Below, one piece after another: positions 1 through 6,597 of a DNA stretch of 33,059 bases. The first letter of the stretch is position 1. Every line of letters begins with the position of its first letter. This DNA is from SHLQ01 sp964441145 (GTDB taxonomy: Bacteria > Actinomycetota > Acidimicrobiia > Acidimicrobiales > SHLQ01), in the NCBI GenBank assembly GCA_964441145.1, contig CAYTUB010000027.1, forward strand, positions 1 to 33,059, read 5' to 3'. The position numbers and the translations under genes are program-made. Under the pieces are notes generated by a model. It ran no database searches, was not told the origin of the DNA, and saw nothing but the letters and a program-made list of their open reading frames with translations.

Positions 1-2
1 GC

Positions 3-344
3 ATTCAGCTCGTCACCGTCTGGCAAGACATCTCCCAAATCACAAAGAAGTTCGGCGCAGGTGCGGAGACCATACTGTCGAACAGTCGCAGCCAAATCTT
101 CTACGGCGGCTGCTCAGACCCAAGGACCCTCGAGCACATCGAACGATTGGTCGGGCGCAGATTCTACGAATCAAAGCTCACTCGTCTGCCTGATCTAGGT
201 AGCTCCGGCATTCGAGACGTCAGCCTGATCCCATCACATGCTCTTCGCACGATGGACACAGACATGCGGTTGCTCATCCAATCGAACTTCCCTCCAATCG
301 AGATGACGAGCCTCGCAGAATTGCCGAAGAAGTGGCGTCACTAA
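3..344 (+). CDS. TraG/TraD/VirD4-type conjugative coupling protein, C-terminal part (5' end outside window)
   Basis: Open from the window edge to a TAA at 342-344, so only about 113 C-terminal residues are visible. The segment reads TVWQDISQITKKFG, then AETILSNSRSQIFYGG and SDPRTLEHIERLVG. This matches the TraM-recognition/C-terminal ATPase part of TraG/TraD/VirD4 coupling proteins, where a 'QD..Q....+G' motif is followed by an asparagine-rich 'N....+..G..D..T' segment. Such proteins are hexameric membrane ATPases that deliver relaxase-bound DNA to a type IV secretion channel. An integrase follows 168 bp downstream on the same strand, which suggests the end of a conjugative element whose transfer genes lie to the left. 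The Walker A and B motifs are outside the window, so family membership rests on the C-terminal pattern alone. Confidence 0.7.
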   Translation: MQLVTVWQDISQITKKFGAGAETILSNSRSQIFYGGCSDPRTLEHIERLVGRRFYESKLTRLPDLGSSGIRDVSLIPSHALRTMDTDMRLLIQSNFPPIEMTSLAELPKKWRH

Positions 345-512
345 GAACAGGGAGGCGTGGTTCCAAAGCATGGAGCACTGCGTCGACGGCCGCAATCTCG
401 TTCGTCCTCGCTCCGCTCCGGGCGCTCCAAATTGCCCCCGCCGCCACAGCACCCCATTTGGCAGTCACCAAGCCGGCCCGGTCCGGCACGACAGTCAAAG
501 GGGAGTAATCAG

Positions 513-1679
513 ATGCCACGCAAACAACCAGGTGTATTCAAGTATTCAACCAAGACAGGAAGAACACGTTGGGGGTACGTCGTCGACGCCCACCAGGACT
601 ACGACGCGGGAAACCGCAGACAGCTCCGACGAGGTGGCTTCGATACCCAAGCCGAAGCAGCAAAGGCCTTGGCCCATGCAAAGAGGGCGATCGAGACCGG
701 CAGTGAATACTTCGACGCCGAACGGCTTTCCTTCATTGGCTACCTCGAGCACTGGCTCGAAGCACTTCCCTCAACCAGCATCCGAGAACGCACACTCAGC
801 GACTACCGCAACGAAACCCGCCGCTACATCGTGCCCCACATGAAGAACGTCAGGCTCCAGAAACTCACCCCGCTACACCTCGAAGAGCTCTACCGGACAC
901 TCAGCGAAAAGGGAGGCATGAACGACGGCCCACTTGGACCCGACACCGTGCAACGCGTCCACCGGGTCATCCACAAATCCCTCGTCGACGCAGAACGGAA
1001 AGGACTAATCAACTCCAACCCCGCACGACTCGCCCAAAAGCCGTCAACCGCCCACAGTAAGAAGGAGAAGCCAGCGTGGCGGCCAGATGAACTCGCCACC
1101 TTCCTAGACGCAGCCAAACACCACGAGCTATTTCCACTTTGGCGACTCGCTGCCCTCACGGGCATGCGACGAAGCGAACTACTCGGACTCAAATGGGAAC
1201 ACGTCAACACCAACGCCCAAACGGTCCGCATCGTGCAAGCGCTCACAACCATCGAGGGACGGCCAGTCCTAGGAACACCAAAGTCAGATCGATCATGGCG
1301 AGTCATCGACCTCGACGACCCCACCAACGAAATCTTGATGACTCACCGACGAGCCCAGAACGAACTCCGAGAGTTGGTCGGCGACGGATGGCAAGAACAT
1401 GGCTACGTCTTCACCACGCCACTCGGAACACCCCACCACCCCGACAACATCTCCAAACGGTTCTCCAAGTTCGTCAAGACACTCGATGTCACGTACCTCA
1501 GCCTCCACGGCCTACGCCACACCCACACCACGCAACTCATGGCAGCAGGGATAAACCCAAGAGTCGTCAGCGAACGACTCGGCCACCACAAAGTCGCCTT
1601 CACGCTCGACGAATACGGCCACGTCCTCCCCGGCCAGCAACGAGCGGCGGCGAATGCGGCGGCGGGGCTGTTGGGGTAA
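513..1679 (+). CDS. Tyrosine recombinase/integrase of an integrated mobile element
   Basis: 388 residues. The N-terminus (about 1-65; RTRWGYVVDA, FDTQAEAAKAL) looks like an AP2-type arm-DNA-binding domain. Residues 70-175 form a SAM-like core-binding domain, and 185-380 the catalytic domain. Catalytic residues are visible: R219 in LTGMRRSELLGL, K257, H332 and R335 in LHGLRH, H358 in LGHH, and nucleophile Y368 in DEYGH. I chose the ATG at 513 over the open upstream extension because AAAGGGGAG sits about 8 bp before it and the family-like sequence starts there. The enzyme catalyses site-specific integration and excision. It lies between a coupling-protein gene and cargo genes, with a probable attachment sequence about 2.9 kb downstream. 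I saw no obvious excisionase gene beside it. Confidence 0.93.
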   Translation: MPRKQPGVFKYSTKTGRTRWGYVVDAHQDYDAGNRRQLRRGGFDTQAEAAKALAHAKRAIETGSEYFDAERLSFIGYLEHWLEALPSTSIRERTLSDYRNETRRYIVPHMKNVRLQKLTPLHLEELYRTLSEKGGMNDGPLGPDTVQRVHRVIHKSLVDAERKGLINSNPARLAQKPSTAHSKKEKPAWRPDELATFLDAAKHHELFPLWRLAALTGMRRSELLGLKWEHVNTNAQTVRIVQALTTIEGRPVLGTPKSDRSWRVIDLDDPTNEILMTHRRAQNELRELVGDGWQEHGYVFTTPLGTPHHPDNISKRFSKFVKTLDVTYLSLHGLRHTHTTQLMAAGINPRVVSERLGHHKVAFTLDEYGHVLPGQQRAAANAAAGLLG

Positions 1680-1803
1680 GAGCCGTAGGTTTGCATCTCG
1701 CGCATGTTTCCGACACTTTCGCTTAGCTGGCTTGTGTTTTCCGCTTTTGGTGCCGATAATTAGGTAGCTAGCGGATTACCTGCGAAGGCACCGTTGGAAG
1801 TAA

Positions 1804-1837
1804 GCCCCGGACTGGCTACGGATCGTAGTCCCGGGGC
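1804..1837. terminator. Hairpin between the convergent integrase and DUF3800 genes
   Basis: GCCCCGG at 1804-1810 and CCGGGGC at 1831-1837 can pair, with the inner arms GGCTAC and GTAG extending the stem imperfectly. TTTTA follows on the plus side. The hairpin lies between two converging gene ends (1679 and 1848), where a shared terminator is expected. The 168-bp gap holds nothing else I recognise. Confidence 0.45.
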
Positions 1838-1847
1838 CGCTGCGCTT

Positions 1848-2522
1848 TTAGTGGCTGGGCACTTGGACGATCGACTGGATGCGATGCGCCACCAGTGGGA
1901 ACAAGGCACGACTATTCGTGTTGCAAAGCCAGTCGGTGCGGACGCCGGCGAGAAGGTCGGCGATCCACAGCAAGGGTTCATCTTTCGTTCCATGTCGGAC
2001 TCGCAGGTCCGGTGACACTTCTTGGCGGCCCCTGAGCTTCTGGAATGTCTTGTGGTCGTTATCATCGAGCTTCACGAAGCCAGCAGCGGGTTTGCTACGT
2101 GATTCGAGGACGATGTTGCAGACCCCTACGTCAATGCTGAGCGTTTTGAGCGCTTGGCCTACGACTCGCGAACGCGTGCGGTGTTCCCGCTTACCGCTGA
2201 GATCGAGCGGCTTAGCGGTCTCGAAGAGGTAGCCGTCCCATGTAGCGATGCCGAGGATTGCGTCTATCAGGTCCCTGCGCCTGGCTTGCGACAAGTCGCT
2301 GTAGTGAAGTTCGTAACCAAGGTCGGCACGAATTTCTTCTAAGGCACGGCGGGTTCGTTCCTGGTCGCCTTTGAGTATCACGGCTGCGCCGACGGCGTAG
2401 TGATTGCCGGTACCGGAGACTTGGCCGGTCTTTGGGTCGCGCGCCGGTTTGTTCGACTCGTCGAAGAATGCTTGAAGCTGGTCGTCCACGTCACAGTCCG
2501 GCGTTCGGCTTTTCGAGATCAC
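1848..2522 (-). CDS. DUF3800 domain protein
   Basis: 224 residues. The N-terminal AFFDESN block, the central LHYSDLSQARR segment and the C-terminal LLWIADLLAG block are the recurring signatures of DUF3800, a family with a proposed RNase H-like fold. Conserved acidic residues (D and E of FDES, D of ADLLAG) resemble a metal-binding site. The family is common on mobile elements and in defence islands, but no biochemical role is established here. The start codon lies inside the upstream gene on the same strand (32-bp overlap, 2491-2522), so the two are almost certainly one operon and probably translationally coupled. I assign no function beyond possible nuclease-like activity. Confidence 0.8.
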   Translation of the reverse strand: MISKSRTPDCDVDDQLQAFFDESNKPARDPKTGQVSGTGNHYAVGAAVILKGDQERTRRALEEIRADLGYELHYSDLSQARRRDLIDAILGIATWDGYLFETAKPLDLSGKREHRTRSRVVGQALKTLSIDVGVCNIVLESRSKPAAGFVKLDDNDHKTFQKLRGRQEVSPDLRVRHGTKDEPLLWIADLLAGVRTDWLCNTNSRALFPLVAHRIQSIVQVPSH

Positions 2523-3237
2523 CGATGAGGGTGAAGTGGCTGTCTGTGGTGAATCCCAATGGCGCGAGTGGTGCAGTCTTTTTCGTGCGGCGGCGTTGAA
2601 GCGTCTTGCGACGTTCGAGTTCGGCGAGACCGCGTTGAGCTGATCCTGTGGAGACTCCGTACCAGTCCGGAACGCGTTCTACCGGAAGGACGAAGCCGGG
2701 TTCTAGCGATAAGCCGATGAGCAGCATTGCTTTTGCGGGAAGCGAGAGTGTTAAGCACCAGTGTTCGGGGCTTAGCCAGTATGCGACCGGGAGCTGAAGA
2801 TATGCCTCGTTGTTGTCGGCTGGGTGTACGTAGCGGTTTCCTGAGCCGTCTTCCTGGAGGAGGGTGATGCCGGCGAGGCGGCCATCTCTCTTTCGGTGGA
2901 CTAGCTTCCGGTTCTCGAGACGTTTCCAGATCTTTGAAACAGTCTGGACGGATGCGGTGGGCGCGGTGTGCCGGAGCGCCCTCGACCAAACGGCTGCAGA
3001 CCGGTTGGAGTTGTATGGCGGGGCACTAGCCACTGCTTTGAGCAGCAGATACATATCGAGGCCCCGTTGGTCGCCGTTCCGGACGAATTGAGCGAGCAGC
3101 CCCGGTTCTGGGTGGCCTTGGACTCCTTGTTGGACGAAGTCTCTTCGTATCGGGGCGGCGCCATCAGGTATGCGCCCGGCCGTCTTGAGGAGAGCCCTGA
3201 CTGTCTCTTTAGGTGTTGCGATTGGATCCGCTGTCAT
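2491..3237 (-). CDS. Hypothetical protein with two winged-helix-like segments, partner of the DUF3800 protein
   Basis: 248 residues, not recognised as a named family. Two stretches look like winged-helix DNA-binding modules. One lies at about residues 95-135 (VQTVSKIWKRLENRKLVHRK, then a wing-like loop). The second is near the C-terminus (KAMLLIGLSLEP, then STGSAQRGLAELERRKTL). Tandem winged helices are typical of plasmid and ICE replication initiators and of some regulators. On a mobile element either role is possible, and the sequence does not decide. The gene overlaps the DUF3800 start by 32 bp. An inverted repeat (3289-3320) lies 52-83 bp upstream of its ATG and could be an autoregulatory operator. 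Confidence 0.7.
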   Translation of the reverse strand: MTADPIATPKETVRALLKTAGRIPDGAAPIRRDFVQQGVQGHPEPGLLAQFVRNGDQRGLDMYLLLKAVASAPPYNSNRSAAVWSRALRHTAPTASVQTVSKIWKRLENRKLVHRKRDGRLAGITLLQEDGSGNRYVHPADNNEAYLQLPVAYWLSPEHWCLTLSLPAKAMLLIGLSLEPGFVLPVERVPDWYGVSTGSAQRGLAELERRKTLQRRRTKKTAPLAPLGFTTDSHFTLIGDLEKPNAGL

Positions 3238-3288
3238 TCACCAAGCATGCCGTGTTAGTAGACCGTTCACCATCCACGAAGATTCTGA

Positions 3289-3320
3289 CACTTGTCGTTG
3301 TAGCGATATCTATACAAGTG
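3289..3320. promoter_or_regulatory. Inverted repeat upstream of the winged-helix gene; main content of the 3238-3553 gap
   Basis: CACTTGT (3289-3295) and ACAAGTG (3314-3320) are perfect 7-bp inverted arms around an 18-bp AT-richer centre. The pair sits 52-83 bp upstream of the minus-strand ATG at 3237. Read on the minus strand, the spacer includes TATAGATATC, a plausible promoter segment. The rest of this 316-bp gap between divergently transcribed genes shows no gene or RNA that I recognise. Confidence 0.35.
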
Positions 3321-3553
3321 CAAATCTAAGCACCAATCGAAGCTCGGTGTAAGCACAGTGCGAGTACAGATACCGGGTCGGGGCACGAGGCGACGACGGA
3401 AGCTCGAGTGGCTTTGGAGTCGGTGTGGGTGAGGAAAAACTCAACTACAAATCTGTGTTGTCAAGATACGTGCTGGATTCTCATCGCCGTATGGAGTCGG
3501 AACACCATGCGGGCAGTGCCGGCGCTGTCTGCGCGGACCGATAGCGTCTGGGC

Positions 3554-4372
3554 ATGGCGACAAAGCTCTATCAATCTTTCCCCGCCGAAATTATCGAAGG
3601 CGTGGCAGCGGCGATTGGCGATACTGACACGGGTCTGACGGGTTCGCAGATCAGCCAACGTTTAGCCGAGGCGCAAGTGGACGACGTGCTTGCTGGCGCC
3701 ACTAAACGACATCGCATCTACGATGCGCTTGCATCTCGCCAAAACCGCGACCACGCAGGAAATTGTGTGATCGCCTTCATCACAGTGACCATGAAGCCCG
3801 TCCGTTTCAAAGACGACCCCGGCCAGTTCACCTATTTGCAGGATGAGCTGAACGAGGTTCTCGTGCATGCCGGGCTTCGCGTGACCAACGAAGGCAAGGT
3901 CGCTTGGCGCTCAGAGGGTAAAGCGACCACTCTGACCGAAGCACAGCGTCGAGCTGGGAGTATTCGCTCCGAACTCCAAAGACGAGGCACGCACCCCGAT
4001 GTGATGCGCTACTGCACCGACGAACTTCTGGCAAAGAACAACTTCCACGCAACGCTCGAGGCGGCGAAGAGTATCCCCGACCGGCTCCGCTCGATGACGG
4101 GTCTCGGAACGGACGGCGCCGAACTTGTCCAGAAAACGTTGACCCCAGCGAGCAGCCCCCTAGTGAGGATCAACGGCGGCTCCACCGACACCGACCGAAG
4201 CGAACAGTCGGGTTTTGCCAACCTGGTCACGGGGCTGCTTGGCCTTTACCGCAATCCAACTGCGCACGATCCTCGTTTGAACAGAACGGTTACCGACGGT
4301 GAACTTTTGGAAGCGCTAACGACGATGTCCATGGTCCACCGCCGTCTGGACACCAGCGCCGTATCGCCTTGA
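3554..4372 (+). CDS. TIGR02391 (Hypoth_Ymh) family protein
   Basis: 272 residues. The C-terminal third contains LVTGLLGLYRNPTAHDPR and then MSMVHRRLD. This is the signature of the TIGR02391/Hypoth_ymh domain, which is widespread on plasmids, in restriction loci and in abortive-infection-like contexts. The RNP..H motif resembles the R-x4-6-H motif of HEPN-type RNases, so RNase activity is conceivable but is my inference. The N-terminal ~100 residues (PAEIIEGVAAAIGDT, LTGSQISQRLAEA) are helical, and the family often carries a variable N-terminus. No clear Shine-Dalgarno precedes the ATG at 3554, so translation may be leaderless or the start may lie elsewhere. Confidence 0.8.
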   Translation: MATKLYQSFPAEIIEGVAAAIGDTDTGLTGSQISQRLAEAQVDDVLAGATKRHRIYDALASRQNRDHAGNCVIAFITVTMKPVRFKDDPGQFTYLQDELNEVLVHAGLRVTNEGKVAWRSEGKATTLTEAQRRAGSIRSELQRRGTHPDVMRYCTDELLAKNNFHATLEAAKSIPDRLRSMTGLGTDGAELVQKTLTPASSPLVRINGGSTDTDRSEQSGFANLVTGLLGLYRNPTAHDPRLNRTVTDGELLEALTTMSMVHRRLDTSAVSP

Positions 4373-4410
4373 TGCACTACCTCTCGCATCGAGCGCTAGA
4401 GGCGCTGACT

Positions 4411-4437
4411 AAGTCGATTTCTCACAGCAATCGACTT
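4411..4437. terminator. Hairpin after the TIGR02391 gene
   Basis: AAGTCGATT (4411-4419) and AATCGACTT (4429-4437) are perfect 9-bp inverted arms with a 9-nt loop, 39 bp after the stop codon. There is no strong T-tract, so it may be a U-poor terminator or a protein-binding site at the element end. Confidence 0.4.
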
Positions 4438-4452
4438 TGATGGGCGGAACTC

Positions 4453-4474
4453 CCGTGACATCACCGTGACATCA
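4453..4474 (+). repeat. Perfect tandem 11-bp direct repeat, possible integrase arm-type sites
   Basis: CCGTGACATCA occurs twice back to back (4453-4463 and 4464-4474). It lies about 75-115 bp from the probable attachment core at 4547-4592, on the side that would be element DNA. Tyrosine integrases with an N-terminal arm-binding domain bind short direct repeats flanking the core. The assignment is positional inference. Confidence 0.45.
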
Positions 4475-4502
4475 GCCTGATTCGGCCGGAAAAACCGAAA
4501 AC

Positions 4503-4535
4503 CCCTGACCCCTCAAGTTCGTTGAGGGGCCAGGG
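4503..4535. terminator. Strong bidirectional hairpin terminator
   Basis: The arms CCCTGACCCCTCAA (4503-4516) and TTGAGGGGCCAGGG (4522-4535) form a 14-bp stem with one mismatch and a 5-nt loop. ATTTTT follows on the plus strand. An A-rich run precedes it, giving a T-rich tail on the minus strand. It lies just downstream of the tRNA-Lys fragment on the minus strand, as a native tRNA terminator would, and also ends plus-strand transcription from the TIGR02391 gene. Confidence 0.8.
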
Positions 4536-4546
4536 ATTTTTCGTTG

Positions 4547-4592
4547 TACGCCCCCCGGGACTTGAACCCGGAACCTGCGGATTAAGAGTCCG
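4547..4592 (-). pseudogene. 3' fragment of a tRNA-Lys(CTT) gene, probable attachment (att) core
   Basis: Read on the minus strand from 4592, this is the tRNA from the anticodon stem to the discriminator base. CGGA / CTCTTAA / TCCG gives anticodon CTT. AGGTT is the variable loop. CCGGG / TTCAAGT / CCCGG is the T arm. GGGGCGT plus A is the acceptor 3' strand. CCA is not encoded. The D arm and 5' acceptor strand are absent: at 4593 and above the DNA is the fmdB coding end, not tRNA. Integrases commonly use exactly this anticodon-loop-to-3'-end segment as att core. The fragment contains the fmdB stop codon (TAA at 4582-4584 on the minus strand). Confidence 0.85.
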
Positions 4593-4911
4593 AGGATGAA
4601 GACTTGGAGGAACTCGAGGAGTCTGACTTCTTGGAGCTCGATGAGTCCGAAGACGACTTCGATGAGTCCGACGAGGATGAGGATTTCGACGATTCCGACG
4701 ACGACGAGCTGGAAGCCCCGGAGTTGCCGTGGTCGTTCTTGTAGAAGCCGCTGCCCTTGAACGAGATCCCGACTCCGCTAAATACCTTGCTCACGTTTTT
4801 CTTCGAACGCGTGCCACATCCAGGGCATTTGGGGATGGAGTCGTCAGAGAAGGACTGGACCTTCTCGAACTCTTCACCGCACTGCTTGCATCGGTATTGG
4901 TAAGTCGGCAT
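4582..4911 (-). CDS. FmdB-family zinc ribbon protein with a serine-rich tail
   Basis: 109 residues. The N-terminus MPTYQYRCKQCGEEFE, with C8/C11 and C29/C32 (PKCPGCG), is the FmdB/CxxC zinc ribbon. GVGISFKGSGFYKNDHG is the family's conserved continuation. The family was named after a putative regulator of formamidase expression, and its molecular role is unclear. From about residue 62 the protein is almost only Ser with some Lys and Asp, a low-complexity tail. Its last codons (GAC TCT TAA) fall inside the tRNA-Lys fragment at the element junction, so the present C-terminus may have been set or restored by integration. The gene is divergent from plsY. Confidence 0.88.
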   Translation of the reverse strand: MPTYQYRCKQCGEEFEKVQSFSDDSIPKCPGCGTRSKKNVSKVFSGVGISFKGSGFYKNDHGNSGASSSSSSESSKSSSSSDSSKSSSDSSSSKKSDSSSSSKSSSSDS

Positions 4912-5023
4912 CTCCGCGAGGAGCCTTTCAACGAGGTTTTAGCACTGTGATTATTGGGCGCGAACGGGTGAACAACAACCTGTCGCCCTGTCTTCCCGGC
5001 CCGTGCTGGCCTAGCATTGGAGT

Positions 5024-5611
5024 GTGTCTATCACCTTGGCCGGCGCAGCGATCATGATCGCGGCCTACTTCGCGGGCTCGTTCCCGACGGCGAGCGCTGT
5101 TGGTCGCCTGTCCGGGCACGATCACAACAAAGAAGGTTCAGGCAATCCAGGCGCGTCAAATGTGTGGCGCACTTCCGGTGCTGCATACGGCGTGGTCACC
5201 GTTGTCGTCGACGTGCTGAAAGGCATCTTGCCCGTAGTCGCCGCACTCTTTTTGGCCAGCCGGCCGTGGGCTGCTGGCGCGTGGGCTGCGGCCACGATTG
5301 GCCATGTCGTTCCGGTTGCCCGGTGGCGCAATGGCGGCAAGGGGGTGGCCACCGCGGGCGGCGGAGCGCTCGCCCTCTATCCATTCCTTGGCGTCGCGTT
5401 GATCGTGCTGTTCTTGGTAGTCGTCCGCGTCACCAAACGTGCCTCGGTGGGATCGCTCGTGATCACCCTTTCGTTAGCCGTAGGCGTTGGATTTCTCCAC
5501 GATTACACCGCTGAAGTTGTCGCTGCGCTCACCGTTTGCGGCGTCATCATCTTTCGCCACCGATCAAATATTGGACGGCTGCTGTCGGGCGATGAATTGA
5601 AGGTTGGCTGA
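5024..5611 (+). CDS. plsY: Glycerol-3-phosphate acyltransferase PlsY
   Basis: 195 residues with GTG start at 5024. All three PlsY signatures are present: GSFPTASAVGRL...GSGNPGASN (motif 1), GHVVPVARWRNGGKGVAT (glycine-rich motif 2) and HRSNIGRLLSGDE near the C-terminus (motif 3). About five hydrophobic membrane segments lie between them. The enzyme is an integral inner-membrane protein that acylates glycerol-3-phosphate from acyl-phosphate, giving lysophosphatidic acid, the first step of phospholipid synthesis. PlsX, its usual partner, is not in the window. galU follows 89 bp downstream on the same strand with its own Shine-Dalgarno sequence. Confidence 0.95.
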   Translation: MSITLAGAAIMIAAYFAGSFPTASAVGRLSGHDHNKEGSGNPGASNVWRTSGAAYGVVTVVVDVLKGILPVVAALFLASRPWAAGAWAAATIGHVVPVARWRNGGKGVATAGGGALALYPFLGVALIVLFLVVVRVTKRASVGSLVITLSLAVGVGFLHDYTAEVVAALTVCGVIIFRHRSNIGRLLSGDELKVG

Positions 5612-5700
5612 CCTCCACCAGTTGTGAACCTTAGGGCTTTAGATTCATCGATACGTGCCGATTCGAGGGCGTAGGCGACTCACGAAAACGTGGAGAGATA

Positions 5701-6570
5701 ATGAGTACTGTTCGTAAAGCGGTAATTCCAGCAGCCGGCCTGGGAACCCGATTCCTTCCAGCCACTAAGGCTCAGCCCAAGGAAATGTTGACCATCGTCG
5801 ACAAGCCCGCGATTCAATACGTGGTCGAAGAGGCAGTCGCAGCGGGAATCGATGACATCCTCATCGTGACCGGCACGGCCAAGAAGTCTCTGGAAGATCA
5901 CTTCGACCGCAACTTCGAACTCGAAACGCTTCTTGAGCGCAAGGGCAAGATGGAGCCGCTCAAGGACATCATCTCGATCGCCAACATGGCGAACTTTCAC
6001 TTCACCCGACAGGGTGAACCCCTCGGCCTCGGCCACGCCGTGCTCATGGCTGAACATCACGTTGGTGATCAACCGTTTGTTGTGTTGCTCCCCGACGAGC
6101 TGATGACCGCCCGCGGCGAGACCGTCGCGTCGATGATTTCGGCCTACGAAGAGACCGAGACCTCGGTCGTGGCATTGCGCGAAGTTCCAGAGTCAGAGAT
6201 CAGCTCCTATGGCTGCGCGGCTTCCGAGCCCGTGCGTGACGGTTTGGTCAAGATCCCCCACATCGTCGAGAAACCAGCAGCCGAAGACGCTCCCTCAAAC
6301 CTTGCGGTCATGGGTCGCTACCTCTTCACCGCCGAAATCTTCGAGCATCTCCATACCACCCAACCTGGTGTTGGCGGCGAGATCCAACTCACCGATGCAA
6401 TGGCCACCATCGCAGACGGTTCCGGTCTGCACGGCATCATCGACAACCGAGGAAGCTGGGATGCGGGCCAAAAGCTCGACTTCCTGCGAGCTCAGGTCGA
6501 GCTTGGATTGCAGCACCCTGAACTGGGTGGACCGTTCCGAGAGTTGCTGAACGAGATCCTCGCCGACTAG
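5701..6570 (+). CDS. galU: UTP-glucose-1-phosphate uridylyltransferase GalU
   Basis: 289 residues, the usual length of bacterial GalU. The nucleotidyltransferase signature GLGTRFLPATKAQPKEM lies at about residues 13-29. DKPAIQYVVEEAV, the QGEPLGLGHAVL loop, LLPDEL (the metal-binding aspartate region), VEKP and the DAGQKLDF block near the end all follow family order. It converts UTP and glucose-1-phosphate to UDP-glucose for polysaccharide, glycolipid and wall precursors. GGAGAG sits about 5 bp before the ATG. In actinobacteria galU often lies beside a moeA paralogue and a GlpR/SepX-type membrane protein. That neighbourhood is recognisable here, although moeA is convergent to galU. Confidence 0.96.
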   Translation: MSTVRKAVIPAAGLGTRFLPATKAQPKEMLTIVDKPAIQYVVEEAVAAGIDDILIVTGTAKKSLEDHFDRNFELETLLERKGKMEPLKDIISIANMANFHFTRQGEPLGLGHAVLMAEHHVGDQPFVVLLPDELMTARGETVASMISAYEETETSVVALREVPESEISSYGCAASEPVRDGLVKIPHIVEKPAAEDAPSNLAVMGRYLFTAEIFEHLHTTQPGVGGEIQLTDAMATIADGSGLHGIIDNRGSWDAGQKLDFLRAQVELGLQHPELGGPFRELLNEILAD

Positions 6571-6597
6571 CGGCGATCCTGGCGGTGTAGCCGCTAG
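6567..6597. terminator. Shared terminator hairpin between convergent galU and moeA
   Basis: CTAGCGGC (6567-6574) and GCCGCTAG (6590-6597) are perfect 8-bp inverted arms. The left arm includes the galU stop codon and the right arm the moeA stop codon, so one compact hairpin ends both genes. Confidence 0.6.

Noticed and set aside
357..512. N-terminal extension of the integrase
   Set aside because: The extension is Arg/Pro-rich and unlike the family. The ATG at 513 has a good ribosome-binding site.
4547..4620. Intact tRNA-Lys gene
   Set aside because: Only the segment from the anticodon stem to the 3' end is present. There is no D arm or 5' acceptor strand beyond 4592.
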